Source: Hydrogenophaga sp. SL48
GTDB lineage: Bacteria > Pseudomonadota > Gammaproteobacteria > Burkholderiales > Burkholderiaceae_C
Direction of reading: 5' to 3'
Length of the DNA stretch: 64,000 nucleotides
Assembly: GCF_021729865.1 (NCBI RefSeq)
Contig: NZ_CP063400.1
Coordinates: 3,286,001-3,350,000, forward strand
Part shown: one piece after another, positions 44,180-53,853 of the stretch
Position numbering within the stretch: the stretch's first letter is position 1
Layout: every line of letters begins with the position of its first letter
Notes under the pieces: generated by a model
Told to the model about the DNA's origin: nothing
The model's input: the letters and a program-made list of their open reading frames with translations, nothing else
Databases searched by the model: none
Program-made: the position numbers and the translations under genes

Positions 44180-45337
44180 GCGCGAGTCTGGGCCTGAAGC
44201 ACCCATGGTGCGGCGATACCACTCATGGAAATGCCGCATGCCGTCCTCCAGCGGCGACTGATACGGTCCCACGTCAGAGGCACCTCGCGCGAGCAGCGCG
44301 CGGCGACCAGCGTCCATGCGCTCACCGATCTCATCGTCTTCCCTGGCCGTTTCCATGTAGGCCGCTCGGTGTGCCTCGATGAACTCGCGCTCGAAGGCGA
44401 CGATTTCCTCTGGGTAGTAGAACTCGACCACATTGACGGTGTCCTGAGGCCCCTTGGGATAGAGCGTGGACAACACCACCACGTGCGGATACAGCTCGAT
44501 CATGTGGGCGGGAAAGTAGGTGACCCACACCGCACCGAAATCGGGGGGCGCGCCGGTTCGATAGCTCAACAGGCGGTCGTGCCAGGCGCTGTAGATGTCC
44601 GAACCCGGCGAGCTCAACGCGTCGTGCACGCCGACCCGCTGCATGCTGTACCAATCGGCAAACTCCCAGCTCAGGTCATCGCAACTGACAAAGCGGCCCA
44701 GGCCGGGATGAAAAGGGGCGACGTGGTAGTCCTCCAGGTAGACCTCGATGAAGGTCTTCCAGTTGTAGTTGCACTGGTGGATTTCCACGTGATCGAGAAC
44801 GAAACCAGAGAAGTCGAACTCGGGCCGCGCGAACAGGGGCGCCATGTCCTGGGCCGGATCACGTGCCCCTTCGAACAACAGTCCATGGCAGTTGCGCAGC
44901 GGAAACCGCTCCAGGTTCTTGCAGGGTTTGGTTTCAAACTGAGGTGCGCCCAACAACTCGCCCCGATCGTTGTAGGTCCACCGATGCAGCGGGCAGACGA
45001 TGTGCCCGCCGGCGGCGGCCAGGTTGCCCCTGGCATTGACCGACCCTGCCACGTTACCGGGCTCCCCGCCCAGGATCAGCGCCTGGCGATGCCGGCAGAC
45101 ATTGGAGATCAGTTCCACGCCCTGCGGGTTGCGAACCAGGACGCGGCCTCCATCTTCCTGCACCAGCCTGTGCCAGTCGCCCAACTGGGGAACGGCCTTT
45201 TCGTGACCCAGGTAACGAGCGGACTGATTGAAGATCAATGCCTGCTCGTGTGCAAACAGGGTCTCGTCAAAGTAGGCGCCCACAGGCAACTGAGGGGACG
45301 CCGGAAGCACATGCGCCAGGCGGGCGATGTCGTTCAT
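44117..45337 (-). CDS. alcE: Rieske iron-sulfur oxygenase, AlcE-like
   Basis: A 406-residue Rieske non-haem iron oxygenase alpha-type subunit. The 2Fe-2S ligands are CRH (in ISNVCRHRQALI) and CPLHRW; the mononuclear iron site is EVYLEDYHVAPFHPGL. It closes a siderophore operon in the order of Bordetella alcaligin genes, where AlcE is the Rieske-type protein. Its likely role is C-hydroxylation of the hydroxamate precursor; no own reductase is seen. The C-terminus extends into the opposing membrane protein gene. The start at 45337 has GGAG 7 bases upstream. Confidence 0.85.
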   Translation of the reverse strand: MNDIARLAHVLPASPQLPVGAYFDETLFAHEQALIFNQSARYLGHEKAVPQLGDWHRLVQEDGGRVLVRNPQGVELISNVCRHRQALILGGEPGNVAGSVNARGNLAAAGGHIVCPLHRWTYNDRGELLGAPQFETKPCKNLERFPLRNCHGLLFEGARDPAQDMAPLFARPEFDFSGFVLDHVEIHQCNYNWKTFIEVYLEDYHVAPFHPGLGRFVSCDDLSWEFADWYSMQRVGVHDALSSPGSDIYSAWHDRLLSYRTGAPPDFGAVWVTYFPAHMIELYPHVVVLSTLYPKGPQDTVNVVEFYYPEEIVAFEREFIEAHRAAYMETAREDDEIGERMDAGRRALLARGASDVGPYQSPLEDGMRHFHEWYRRTMGASGPDSRLGCGVQRPEVDKCVQAADQR

Positions 45338-45409
45338 GGAATTCTCCAGGGCGTGGCGGTGCGCACCGGCCTGCAAGGGCGGCGGCAACGCAAGGACAGT
45401 GACCCGGAA

Positions 45410-46237
45410 CTACGAAGGATCGGCCTGCAATCGGGCGATGCGCTTGTCGATCGGGAGCTTGGGGCAGGTGCTGCATGTCTCGCCGTCATGGCGGCGAAAG
45501 TGGTGGCAGCACACTTTGCGGTCCAGAGCGAGTGCGGGCGTCCCGTCACGTGCCCGGTAGGCAAAAAAGCCGCAGCCACCGGGAATGCCGAGCTGCGCCA
45601 GCCAGTGCGCTCCCAACGAAGCCACTTCATCCGCGTCGTGCAGACCGGGCGCGCTGCGGTGCACCAGCAGCAGCGCGCCCAAGACACACTCGGCCTGCAA
45701 TCGGTCGGCGGCGCGGGCATGCAAGGCCACCAGCGGTGTCAGTGCGGTGCGCATGGATGGGCACAGCCCATTCAGTTCGGCGGCCGCCAGACGGATGCGC
45801 GAAGGCAGCGCTGCGCCCTTCACAGGCGCATGAACCGGCAGTTGAAACCCGCTGGGAAAGCCCTTCACCACGGGCTGCGCCAAACCGGCAAGCCTCGGCA
45901 CATGCGTGTCGAGGTGCGCAGCCATCACGCAGAGATAAACCGGTTGCCAGATCGCCAGCCCCCAGCAGCGCAGCGCCACATAGTGCGCGCCGGCTTCCGG
46001 GTACGACTGCGCCCAGTGCCTGCACAGTGCCCGAAGCGCGCCCGGCCTGTCCGCCGCCACATCGTCGTGGCGCAACGCACCGGGCAGCGGCGCGCTGCCC
46101 TGCACGCCCCGCAGCGCGGGCGCGATGCGTGCGGCCAGTTGCAACACGCGGGCGAGGTCGGCATTGGGTGCACACGACCACGCAGGGCTCGATGCACAGT
46201 CCGGCATCGCGTCCCCGGCCCGCCTGTCCAGGCTCAT
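45410..46237 (-). CDS. alcD: FhuF-type siderophore-iron reductase (AlcD-like)
   Basis: A 275-residue protein whose C-terminus has the FhuF 2Fe-2S motif: C243 C244, ten residues, C255, two residues, C258 (KVCCHHFRRHDGETCSTCPKL). FhuF-like proteins release iron from hydroxamate siderophores by reduction in the cytoplasm. Its ATG overlaps the alcC-like stop (ATGA). The middle part is poorly conserved, as usual in this family. Position matches alcD of the alcaligin operon. Confidence 0.82.
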   Translation of the reverse strand: MSLDRRAGDAMPDCASSPAWSCAPNADLARVLQLAARIAPALRGVQGSAPLPGALRHDDVAADRPGALRALCRHWAQSYPEAGAHYVALRCWGLAIWQPVYLCVMAAHLDTHVPRLAGLAQPVVKGFPSGFQLPVHAPVKGAALPSRIRLAAAELNGLCPSMRTALTPLVALHARAADRLQAECVLGALLLVHRSAPGLHDADEVASLGAHWLAQLGIPGGCGFFAYRARDGTPALALDRKVCCHHFRRHDGETCSTCPKLPIDKRIARLQADPS

Positions 46238-48111
46238 GCCAGGCTTTCTTCGATCGGTTCGGTCCGCGCGGCGGCGCGTCGCCGAAACCCGGCAATCGGA
46301 TTCACAAGGTTGCCGGCCATCTTCAGACTCGAAGCCGGGTCAGACAGATTGACCATCTGAACGTTGTTGCCGAGCTGCAGGCGGTTCAGGCAGGAATGCA
46401 GGAACTCCGGCACGAACATGTCGTGGTGCGCGAACTTCTCCTCCAGTTCCGGGTGGGCGTCCTGGTAGTCGGAAACGCAGTCCGCCACCGCGCGCCAGAA
46501 GTCCTCTTCGCTGCAGCAGGCGTTTTCCACCAGCACCTGGTTGATGTGACGCAGCACGCCGTCAAACACGTCGATGAAGATGCCCAGCAGCTTGAAGTGG
46601 TCGGGAACCTCCACAGCCAGGCGTTGCACGCGCTCCGGCAACCAGGCCCTGGCTTCGATGTTGAGGATGGCGCATTCTTCAGCGATGTCTTTCATGATGG
46701 CCCGCACCGGCACGTGCTTGTCGAGCACCAGGATCAGGTTTTCGCCGTGCGGCATGAAGGTCAGCTCGTGCTTGTAGAAGCAGTGCAGGAGCGGCGTCAG
46801 GTAAGCCGCCAGGTAGCGCTGCAGCCAGGCGACGGTATCCAGACCGGACCGGCGGATCAACTCGGGCAGCAAGGCGTGACCGTCTTTGTCGACATGCAGC
46901 AGCGCGGCCATGGTCATCAGGCGCTCGCCCGGTTGAAGGAGCGGCAGCGGGTTTTCCCGCCACAGCGCAGAGAACATCTTCTTGTAAGGCGTGTCGACCG
47001 GAATCGCAGCCTCGTAGTGGTGGTTGCGAAAACCAATGGCGGCCACCTCCTGGAGAATGGTGAAGCCGTTCGCGCGCAGGAAGGCGTCCCCGGTGACCAG
47101 CTCCTTGATGAACTGATTGATGGCCGGCGTGCCCGACATGTAGTAGGGCGACAGACCGCGCATGAAGCCCATGTTCAGGATGGACAGCGAGGTCTTGACG
47201 TAGCGCTTGCTGCGGTCGCTGGTGTTGAAGAAGGTGCGGATCGATTGCTGGGCGATGTAGTGGTCCTGGCTGTAGGCCAGGCAGATGATCTTGCGCTGGG
47301 CCACATAGCCTGCAAACGCGATCGACAGCTTGTTGAACCACTGCCAGGGATGGGCCGGCATGAAGTGGTAGTCGGCCGGGTCCACGCCGAGCGCCGCCAC
47401 CTCGCGGACAAAGCCGTCCACCGTGTCCTGCCCGAGTTCTTCGGCCAATAGCTGGTCGTAACTGAGCGTGGAGATGCTGGAGAAGGCGGCATGCTCCTTG
47501 TGCACGGCCAGCCAGATCAAACGGATCGCCGAGCCCGCTTCCGGCGCGTAGGCGCGGTAGTCGGCTGCGGTGAAACCCAGCCGCCCATTGTTGGCAACGA
47601 ACCCCGGGTGGCCTTCGGTCATGGCGACCTCAATGGTCTGGAAGTCGGTGGCTTCGGCCAGCTGGGCGCTGCTGGGCGCGTCGGCCTTCATGCGCTTGAA
47701 GGCGCTGCCGAACAAGGTGCTGCTGATCTCGTCGAGGTAGATGGGCAGCAGGTCCTCGCGAATCCCCAGGCGCTGGCGGCATTCGATGATGAACTGCAGC
47801 GCGTCCAGCGGCCGATCAGCGCCGTTGACTTGTTTGTGGATGGTTTCCGGCTTGATGTACCAATGCCGCAGCGCCAGGCGCTGGGCCTCGAACTGATAGC
47901 GAGCGGTGCCGTCGTCCGAGAAGAGTTGGTACAGCGAAAAACCAGCCTGGGCAGGACGCAGCGGCTCGGGTTCGACGATCAACTCGTGGGCGTATTCCGC
48001 GATGGCTTTGCGCAGCAGCAGGCGGTTGGCCTGTGCCCAGACCTCCGGGTTCAGGTGGGAGGCGAATTGCGCCGGGTCGTGCGCGATCTGATGGGCGATG
48101 GTGACGTTCAT
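46234..48111 (-). CDS. alcC: NIS siderophore synthetase, IucA/IucC family (AlcC-like)
   Basis: A 625-residue NRPS-independent siderophore synthetase that joins hydroxamate-amine and succinyl units. Motifs include TEGHPGFVANNGRLGFTAADY (about 160-180, ATP/substrate loop), HPWQWFNKL, KTSLSILNMGFMRGLSPYYMSGTPA and KHELTFMPHGENLILVL with C-terminal FhuF-like helical domain. The GHPGFVANNGR form is shared with AlcC/DesD-type synthetases that make macrocyclic bis- or tris-hydroxamates. It overlaps alcB by four bases. Confidence 0.92.
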   Translation of the reverse strand: MNVTIAHQIAHDPAQFASHLNPEVWAQANRLLLRKAIAEYAHELIVEPEPLRPAQAGFSLYQLFSDDGTARYQFEAQRLALRHWYIKPETIHKQVNGADRPLDALQFIIECRQRLGIREDLLPIYLDEISSTLFGSAFKRMKADAPSSAQLAEATDFQTIEVAMTEGHPGFVANNGRLGFTAADYRAYAPEAGSAIRLIWLAVHKEHAAFSSISTLSYDQLLAEELGQDTVDGFVREVAALGVDPADYHFMPAHPWQWFNKLSIAFAGYVAQRKIICLAYSQDHYIAQQSIRTFFNTSDRSKRYVKTSLSILNMGFMRGLSPYYMSGTPAINQFIKELVTGDAFLRANGFTILQEVAAIGFRNHHYEAAIPVDTPYKKMFSALWRENPLPLLQPGERLMTMAALLHVDKDGHALLPELIRRSGLDTVAWLQRYLAAYLTPLLHCFYKHELTFMPHGENLILVLDKHVPVRAIMKDIAEECAILNIEARAWLPERVQRLAVEVPDHFKLLGIFIDVFDGVLRHINQVLVENACCSEEDFWRAVADCVSDYQDAHPELEEKFAHHDMFVPEFLHSCLNRLQLGNNVQMVNLSDPASSLKMAGNLVNPIAGFRRRAAARTEPIEESLA

Positions 48112-48713
48112 GAATGGAATTCCTCCTGGGTGGCGGCCGTGGCCTGTTGAAAATCTCGTCGGGTGCAAAAGGCGAGGCTGGCGATCTTCTCGGGGAAGGC
48201 CACATCTCGGTCGTGGACAAAGCCCGCCGAGCGGTTCAGGGCGTGGACCTTGTGGTTCGTGGCGTCGGGCTCCACCACGATGCGCTGCGCACCGAGGTGC
48301 TCGAACATGAAGCGCATCAGGGCATGGAACACGCAGCGCGAGTAGCCAGCGATGCGTCGCTCGGGTGGCCCAATGAAGATGTGCATGCCCAGGTCGCCGG
48401 GCTGCACGGGGTAGAACGCGCGGATGCGGTCTTGCGCAGGGTCGTAGCACTCGGCCAGGAAAGCCGGTCGCTCACCCTCCCATCCGATGTAGGCCGTGGC
48501 GGTGCCGGAGTCCATCATGCGTTGGTAGGCCTCGCGCACTTCTGCTTCGGTCTTGTCCTGCATCAGCCAGAAGGCGGCGCGCGGCTGAACGAACCACCGG
48601 TGCAGCGTGGGAATGTCTTCGGGAATGCGCAGCGGGCGGAAATCGAATCCCGCCTCATCGCGGTAGCAGCGGTGAAGCGCACTGGCGCGGCGGTGGAGCA
48701 CATCAGTGGACAT
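48108..48713 (-). CDS. alcB: Siderophore N-acyltransferase, GNAT family (AlcB-like)
   Basis: A 201-residue GNAT-fold acyltransferase of the IucB/RhbD/AlcB group. It has PEDIPTLHRWFVQPRAAFWL near the N-terminus, the core LGMHIFIGPPERRIAGYSRCVFHALMRFMFEHLGAQRIVVEPDATNHKVHALNRSAGF with acyl-CoA loop and family aspartate/asparagine. It transfers an acyl (succinyl in alcaligin) group to the N-hydroxylated diamine. Its start overlaps the exporter gene by 11 bases. Confidence 0.9.
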   Translation of the reverse strand: MSTDVLHRRASALHRCYRDEAGFDFRPLRIPEDIPTLHRWFVQPRAAFWLMQDKTEAEVREAYQRMMDSGTATAYIGWEGERPAFLAECYDPAQDRIRAFYPVQPGDLGMHIFIGPPERRIAGYSRCVFHALMRFMFEHLGAQRIVVEPDATNHKVHALNRSAGFVHDRDVAFPEKIASLAFCTRRDFQQATAATQEEFHS

Positions 48714-49941
48714 GGGCGGGTTCCTCCAGGGGCGTTGGATGGGCTTCCTTGGCGCTTTGCGCGATGTGTCCGGCGCTGGGCACCTTGAGAATCAGGCGGT
48801 CCAGCAGCGCGGTGAGAACGAAGCCAGCGGCCGCCAGCAGGAAAGGCACGTGAAGCCCGTATTGCTTGACGATGGCGCCCGCCGCGAACGAAGACAACAG
48901 CACGCCCATGTTCTGAAAGAAGTTGGTGATCGCGTAGTCGTTCGCATAGCGCTGGGGCGTGGACAGGCGGAACAGGTTGACCTCCAGCTTGACGATGATC
49001 TGGAAGAAGGCCCACCCGTACAGCACGCGCCCCAACACGATCAGCACGGGATCGGACGCCGCATGCAGCAACAGGCCGACCGCGCCCAGCAGCAGGTTGC
49101 CCACCGTGTGGTCAGGCAGGTGCCCGCCGCGTGCGCGGATCCAGGCTTGAAGCCGCAGCGCCACGATGGCCACCACGCCCGGAATGGCGAAGGCCATGCC
49201 GGACACCAGCTCGCTGTCGTTGCCGGTCATCGCCTGCCAGTACAGGGCGAAGAACGGGCGGATCAGGTAAGCGCTGAAGTCGAACATCAGCATCACCAGG
49301 GCCAGCTTCAGGATGGGCAAGCGGGCCAGCAGCCCATCGCGGCGGGCTGCGGCGGCCTCTGTCTGCGCGTGCTCGCCGGTGTTGACGCGCACGAACTTGC
49401 CGCTGAGGATCAGGTAGAGGCAGACCACCATCTGGACATAGTCCCCTGCGGCCATGGCCAGGATGCTGGCGCACGGCCCCCAGGTCTGCAACACGAAACC
49501 ACCCACCACCGCCCCGAAGATGGCGCCGAAATGCACCACCACCGACAAGATGCCGATGGTGCCCGCGTGCTGCTCCTTGGGGGTCAGGCGCATCAGGTAC
49601 GGGTACATCAGCAGATAGCTGCTTTTGCACATGAACATCAGCATCGAGAGCACCCAATAGGTCTCCACGGTGGGCGCCCAGTCGCTCAGCAGGCTGAACG
49701 TGCCCGCCGCAAACTGGGTGTAGACCAGCAGATGCACAGGCTCGACCCGCCGCGCCACGCGCGCCCAGAAGGGCAGCGTGCACATGACGGCGATGGAGAT
49801 GGCGGCCACATAGGCGCCCACGTGCACGGGGCTCTCGATGCCGTAGCGTGCGCTGAAGAACTGTGGATAGAAGGGGATGAGGATGGCGTCGCTGATGACG
49901 GCCAACACCGTCATCGTGATGATGTGAACTCTCAGATTCAT
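48703..49941 (-). CDS. MFS siderophore exporter
   Basis: A 412-residue major facilitator with about 12 hydrophobic segments. The cytoplasmic loop LPFWARVARRVEPVHLLVYTQF (residues about 55-76) is the degenerate MFS motif between helices 2 and 3, and a charged loop near residue 200 (TEAAAARRD) separates the two halves. Location between alcA- and alcB-like genes and overlap with alcB indicate export of the finished siderophore, the role of AlcS in Bordetella, although the order differs. Substrate is inferred from context. Confidence 0.82.
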   Translation of the reverse strand: MNLRVHIITMTVLAVISDAILIPFYPQFFSARYGIESPVHVGAYVAAISIAVMCTLPFWARVARRVEPVHLLVYTQFAAGTFSLLSDWAPTVETYWVLSMLMFMCKSSYLLMYPYLMRLTPKEQHAGTIGILSVVVHFGAIFGAVVGGFVLQTWGPCASILAMAAGDYVQMVVCLYLILSGKFVRVNTGEHAQTEAAAARRDGLLARLPILKLALVMLMFDFSAYLIRPFFALYWQAMTGNDSELVSGMAFAIPGVVAIVALRLQAWIRARGGHLPDHTVGNLLLGAVGLLLHAASDPVLIVLGRVLYGWAFFQIIVKLEVNLFRLSTPQRYANDYAITNFFQNMGVLLSSFAAGAIVKQYGLHVPFLLAAAGFVLTALLDRLILKVPSAGHIAQSAKEAHPTPLEEPAHVH

Positions 49942-49951
49942 GCCGGGCGCC

Positions 49952-51265
49952 TCAGAGCGGGACGAAGTCCGCGGTGGACGGCACCGCGAAGTCCTGTATG
50001 GCAACACGCCGCTCGATCTTGTAGTGCTCCACACCCGTGAGCTCACGCAGGATGTAGGAGTTGCGGTAGCAGCTCATGCCCAGATCCTGGTTGGTCATGC
50101 CGTGGGTGTGTTGTCCGGCGTTCTGCACAAAGATCTCGTTGCCGTTGACATCGGCGGCGTAGTTGCGCGCCAGCCGGTAGCGGCCCCGCTCGTCCCAGTG
50201 CAACCTGTGCCGTATGCCTTCGACGAAGGGCGGAATGTTTTCCCGGTAGCCCGTGGCGAATATCAGCCCCTCGCTGCGATGGGCGTAGCGCTTCTCGCAG
50301 TCGAGTTGCTGGAACTCGATGTCGTACCGTCCTTCGACCGGGTCGTGGCGGCAAGCCTGCAGCTCACAGTTGGTGAGCAGGTGCGTGCGCAACCTGCCCT
50401 GCTTGCGCCTGTCGTCCAGCAGGTCGTAGATCTGGTTGATGAGGCTGGCGTTGACGCCCTTGTAGAGGCTGTCCTGCGCACGGACGATGCGTTCCTTCTT
50501 GCCGTCGTCCAGGTGGTAGAAGTAATCGATGTAGTCCGGGGAGAACATCTCCAGCGTGAGCTTGGTGGTCTCCATCTGGAAGAAGCGCGCTGAGCGCGTG
50601 ATCCAGGTCAGGTGGTAGTCGTGCCCGTCGGCTTCCTTGAGCAGGTCGTGATACACCTCGGCCGCACTTTGACCACTGCCGACGATGGTGATGGAGCGCT
50701 TCTGCTGAAGTTCAGCCTTGCTCGCGATGTAGTCGGCCGTGTGCAGAAAGCGGTGGCCGCCGGACGCGCAGCATGGGGGAAGCAGCGGCCTGGAGCCCAC
50801 GCCCAGCACGAGCTTTCGACAGCGCATGATGAAAGGCTCGCGCTGCGGTCCTTGCACACCGGTGACCACGTAGCAGCCCTGGTCGGGGTCGTAGGCCAGC
50901 GCTTGAACGTCGCACTCGAAGCGCGCCTTGGTCAGGCGCGCCGCCGCCCAACGGCAGTAGGCGTTGTACTCCGCCCGCGTGAGGTAGAAGCTCTCGCGGA
51001 AGTAGTACGAATAGAGCTTGCCCTCTTCCTTGCAATGGTTCAGAAAACTGAAGGCACTCGTGGGGTCGGCCATGCTGACCAGATCGGCCAGGAAAGGGTT
51101 TTGGAGTGTGGTGTCGTCGATCAGCATGCCGGGATGCCAGTTGAACTCCGCATTTCGCTCCAGAAAGACCGCCTTCACGTCGGCGAGGGGCTCCGTGAGG
51201 CACGCCAGGCTCAGATTGAAAGGTCCGAGCCCGATCGCCACAAAGTCATAGATATTTTTGTTCAC
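49952..51265 (-). CDS. alcA: L-lysine/ornithine/putrescine N-monooxygenase (AlcA-like)
   Basis: This 437-residue flavin N-hydroxylase makes the hydroxylamine precursor of a hydroxamate siderophore. The FAD motif is AIGLGPFNLSLACL (about 9-22), NADPH motif IVGSGQSAAEVYHDLL (about 199-214) and the C-terminal IFATGYR. A GTG at 51265 (VNKNIYDFVAIG) is chosen: GGGAG lies nine bases upstream and the family starts there. An upstream ATG at 51343 would overlap the receptor gene. In the alcaligin pathway the substrate is putrescine. Confidence 0.9.
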   Translation of the reverse strand: MNKNIYDFVAIGLGPFNLSLACLTEPLADVKAVFLERNAEFNWHPGMLIDDTTLQNPFLADLVSMADPTSAFSFLNHCKEEGKLYSYYFRESFYLTRAEYNAYCRWAAARLTKARFECDVQALAYDPDQGCYVVTGVQGPQREPFIMRCRKLVLGVGSRPLLPPCCASGGHRFLHTADYIASKAELQQKRSITIVGSGQSAAEVYHDLLKEADGHDYHLTWITRSARFFQMETTKLTLEMFSPDYIDYFYHLDDGKKERIVRAQDSLYKGVNASLINQIYDLLDDRRKQGRLRTHLLTNCELQACRHDPVEGRYDIEFQQLDCEKRYAHRSEGLIFATGYRENIPPFVEGIRHRLHWDERGRYRLARNYAADVNGNEIFVQNAGQHTHGMTNQDLGMSCYRNSYILRELTGVEHYKIERRVAIQDFAVPSTADFVPL

Positions 51266-51332
51266 TGCAAACAACTCCCGATGAACTGGCGCGCTGGTGG
51301 GCGGCACGTGAAGGTCCGGCCGAAGCGAGCGA

Positions 51333-53726
51333 CTACCACTCATAGGTCACGGTCGCGGTGGTGCTGCGCGCGTCACCCCAATAGCAGTACTGCTGGCTGT
51401 AGCACGAAGCCACATAGGCCTTGTCGAACAGGTTGTTGACGCTCAGGCGCAGGTTGGCGCCCTTGAGCGAGGGGCTCCATTGCGCCAGGTCGACGCGAAA
51501 CATCAGGTCCACCAGCGTGTGCGAAGGCACCTTGAGGCTGTTGGCGTTGTCGACCCAGCTGGAGCCGACATGGCGCGCCCCGGCACCCATGGTGTAGCCC
51601 GGCATGAAGTTCCAGTCGCCCCAGATCGAGGCCATGTGGCGGGGTGCCTGGTAGGGTGTGTTGCCCGTGAAGCCATCCGATGACTCGACGAACGTCATGT
51701 CGGTGAGGGTGTAGCTCGTCAGCACCGACACCTGTTTGTTCACCCGCGAGCGGGCCTCCAGTTCCAGACCCCTTGAGCGCACCTTGCCCGTGGGCTCGAA
51801 GTAGAAAACGCCCACGGGACGCGTGGCCACATTCTTTTGGGTCAGGTCGTACACCGCCGCAGACAGCAGGGTGCTCGAATCCTTGGGCTGGTAACGCACG
51901 CCCACCTCCACCTGCCTGGTTTCAGCGGGCGGCAGGTTGTTGCCTTGCTGGTCACTGCGCAGGCTCGGGTTGAATCCGTCCGAATAGCCCACATACGGTG
52001 CAACGCCGTTGTCGAACAGGTACACCACACCGGCTCGCTGGGTGAACTTGGATCCACGCCACTGGGCCGGATCGCCGGTACCCATCTGGTTCGACACTTT
52101 GGCCTCGTCCACACGGCCTCCCAGCGTGAACCGCCAGCGGTCCAGCTCCGTCTGGTTCTGCAGGTAGAGGCCTGTCTGCTCAAGACGGCGCTCGATGGGG
52201 TCGCTGGTCAAACCGGTCAAGCCCGGCGCACCGTAGCTGGGATGGAGCACGTTGATCGGCAACGCACTGCCCGATGCCCAATGCCCGGTCACCCGGCGGT
52301 TCTGATGGTCCAGCCCGGTCAGCAGGGTGTGCTTGAGCGCGCCTGTCCGGAAGTGGCCTTCCAGCTGGTTGTCGATGGTGTTGCCGCTGGTCGACTCATC
52401 GGCGCCTGAGTAGTAGCGGGTCAGCTCGTTGGCACTGGCCCAGCCGTAGCCGTAGATCTGCCGCAGCGTGGTGTCTGCCGAGACATTGCGGAAGTTCTGC
52501 CGAAACTTCCATTGATCGTTGAAGGCGTGTTCAAGCTGGTAGCCCAGGAAGCGCTGCTTGCGCTGGAATTTTTCGACGCTGGCATCGCCATCAAAGAAGT
52601 AGCGGGAGATCAGGCGACCGTTGTGGCTGGCATTGAGGCTGGCATCCGCCGGGACACCACTGTGGTAGCTGCCTTCCGGATCATCCTGCACGTAGGCCTG
52701 AAGCAGCACCCGGGTGGCATCCGAGGGGCGAACCTCCAACGACGCGGCCAGCGCCTGACGCTCTTCCTTGACGGTGCTGAACTGCGAGTCCAGCGAGCGC
52801 ACCAGACCTGAAACCCGGAAGGCCATCACGCCTTCTTGGTCGACCGGCCCTGAAAGATCGATCGTGCCCTCTTGCCGATGTCGGTTGCCTGTGGTGAGCT
52901 GGACCTGGTGGAAGGGCTGGTACAGCGGTGTGGCGCTGGTGAGCGCCACCAAGCCGCCTGGCGTCGCGCGCCCGTACAGCACGGAAGCTGGCCCTCGAAC
53001 CACGTCGATGCGCTCCAGGAAAAAGGGATCGACCTGCATGGAGGTGTAGCTGCCCTGGTCGCTGAGCATGCGCAGACCGTCCAGCTGGGTGCTGTCCACG
53101 CTGCTGTCCTTGAAGCCCCGAAGGGCCACATAGTCGTAGCGGTTGGATGCGCCCACGAGACCGGTGAAAACGCCGGGCGAATAGTTGAGCGCCTCGGGGA
53201 TGCTGCGTGGCTTCTGGTCTTCGAGCTGCTGCTTGGTCACCACCGAAATGGACTGGGGCGTCTCGATGATGGGGGTGTCGGTTTTGGACCCCGAGGCGCT
53301 GCGCCGGGCGATGTAGCCGACCCCAGCGCTGGTGGCGGTTTCTTGCTCGGCGCGGGCCCGCACGACCACCGTGGGCAGACTCGCTGCGTCCGATCTCGCC
53401 GGGGCCGCCCTGACGACAAAAATGCCACGCTCCAGGGTCGCCACCAAACCGCTGCCAGCCAGCAGTTGCTCCAGAGCGGCTTGAGGCGTCAGCCGGCCGG
53501 ACACCTCCGGCGCCGTCCTGCCCGCCACCAGCGCCGGCTGGACCACCAGTTCGAGCCGGGTCTGTTGCGCCAGGTCATTGAGCGCCTGGGCCAGGGGCTG
53601 GACCGCGACTTGGATCTGCACGGGTGTGGAGGCTCGCGTGTTGCCAGGATCCTGGGAATGGGCCACCGGGCTTCCGAGGGCCAAAGCCAGGGCCACCGAG
53701 GGCAGGTGGATGCGTGAACAGGGCAT
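51333..53726 (-). CDS. TonB-dependent siderophore receptor with STN signalling domain
   Basis: A 797-residue outer-membrane receptor. Signal peptide ends about residue 24 (AHS-QD). Residues about 35-107 form the secretin/TonB N-terminal (STN) domain found only in transducers of the FecA/FpvA type. The plug starts near 150 with TPIIETPQSISVVTKQQLEDQ, ERIDVVRGPASVLYGRATPGG; a 22-strand barrel follows, ending in the expected aromatic residue (VTYEW). A FecR/FecI pair immediately upstream fits cell-surface signalling. Ferri-siderophore import through FauA-like function is expected. Confidence 0.92.
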   Translation of the reverse strand: MPCSRIHLPSVALALALGSPVAHSQDPGNTRASTPVQIQVAVQPLAQALNDLAQQTRLELVVQPALVAGRTAPEVSGRLTPQAALEQLLAGSGLVATLERGIFVVRAAPARSDAASLPTVVVRARAEQETATSAGVGYIARRSASGSKTDTPIIETPQSISVVTKQQLEDQKPRSIPEALNYSPGVFTGLVGASNRYDYVALRGFKDSSVDSTQLDGLRMLSDQGSYTSMQVDPFFLERIDVVRGPASVLYGRATPGGLVALTSATPLYQPFHQVQLTTGNRHRQEGTIDLSGPVDQEGVMAFRVSGLVRSLDSQFSTVKEERQALAASLEVRPSDATRVLLQAYVQDDPEGSYHSGVPADASLNASHNGRLISRYFFDGDASVEKFQRKQRFLGYQLEHAFNDQWKFRQNFRNVSADTTLRQIYGYGWASANELTRYYSGADESTSGNTIDNQLEGHFRTGALKHTLLTGLDHQNRRVTGHWASGSALPINVLHPSYGAPGLTGLTSDPIERRLEQTGLYLQNQTELDRWRFTLGGRVDEAKVSNQMGTGDPAQWRGSKFTQRAGVVYLFDNGVAPYVGYSDGFNPSLRSDQQGNNLPPAETRQVEVGVRYQPKDSSTLLSAAVYDLTQKNVATRPVGVFYFEPTGKVRSRGLELEARSRVNKQVSVLTSYTLTDMTFVESSDGFTGNTPYQAPRHMASIWGDWNFMPGYTMGAGARHVGSSWVDNANSLKVPSHTLVDLMFRVDLAQWSPSLKGANLRLSVNNLFDKAYVASCYSQQYCYWGDARSTTATVTYEW

Positions 53727-53748
53727 GCGTGCAATCTCCGAGAGAAAG

Positions 53749-53767
53749 TTGAATAAGAATCTTTCTC
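53749..53767 (-). promoter_or_regulatory. Fur-box-like site upstream of the receptor gene
   Basis: The minus strand GAGAAAGATTCTTATTCAA matches the 19-base Fur consensus at about 12 positions and lies 23 bases before the receptor ATG. Iron-dependent repression of the whole operon is expected. Confidence 0.55.
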
Positions 53768-53853
53768 ATGTAGACGCACGGGGTCGGCGAAACCCTATGT
53801 CGGGTGTTGAAAAAAAATGGGCCGCAGGGAAGGTGGGGCCCGCTGATCGCCGG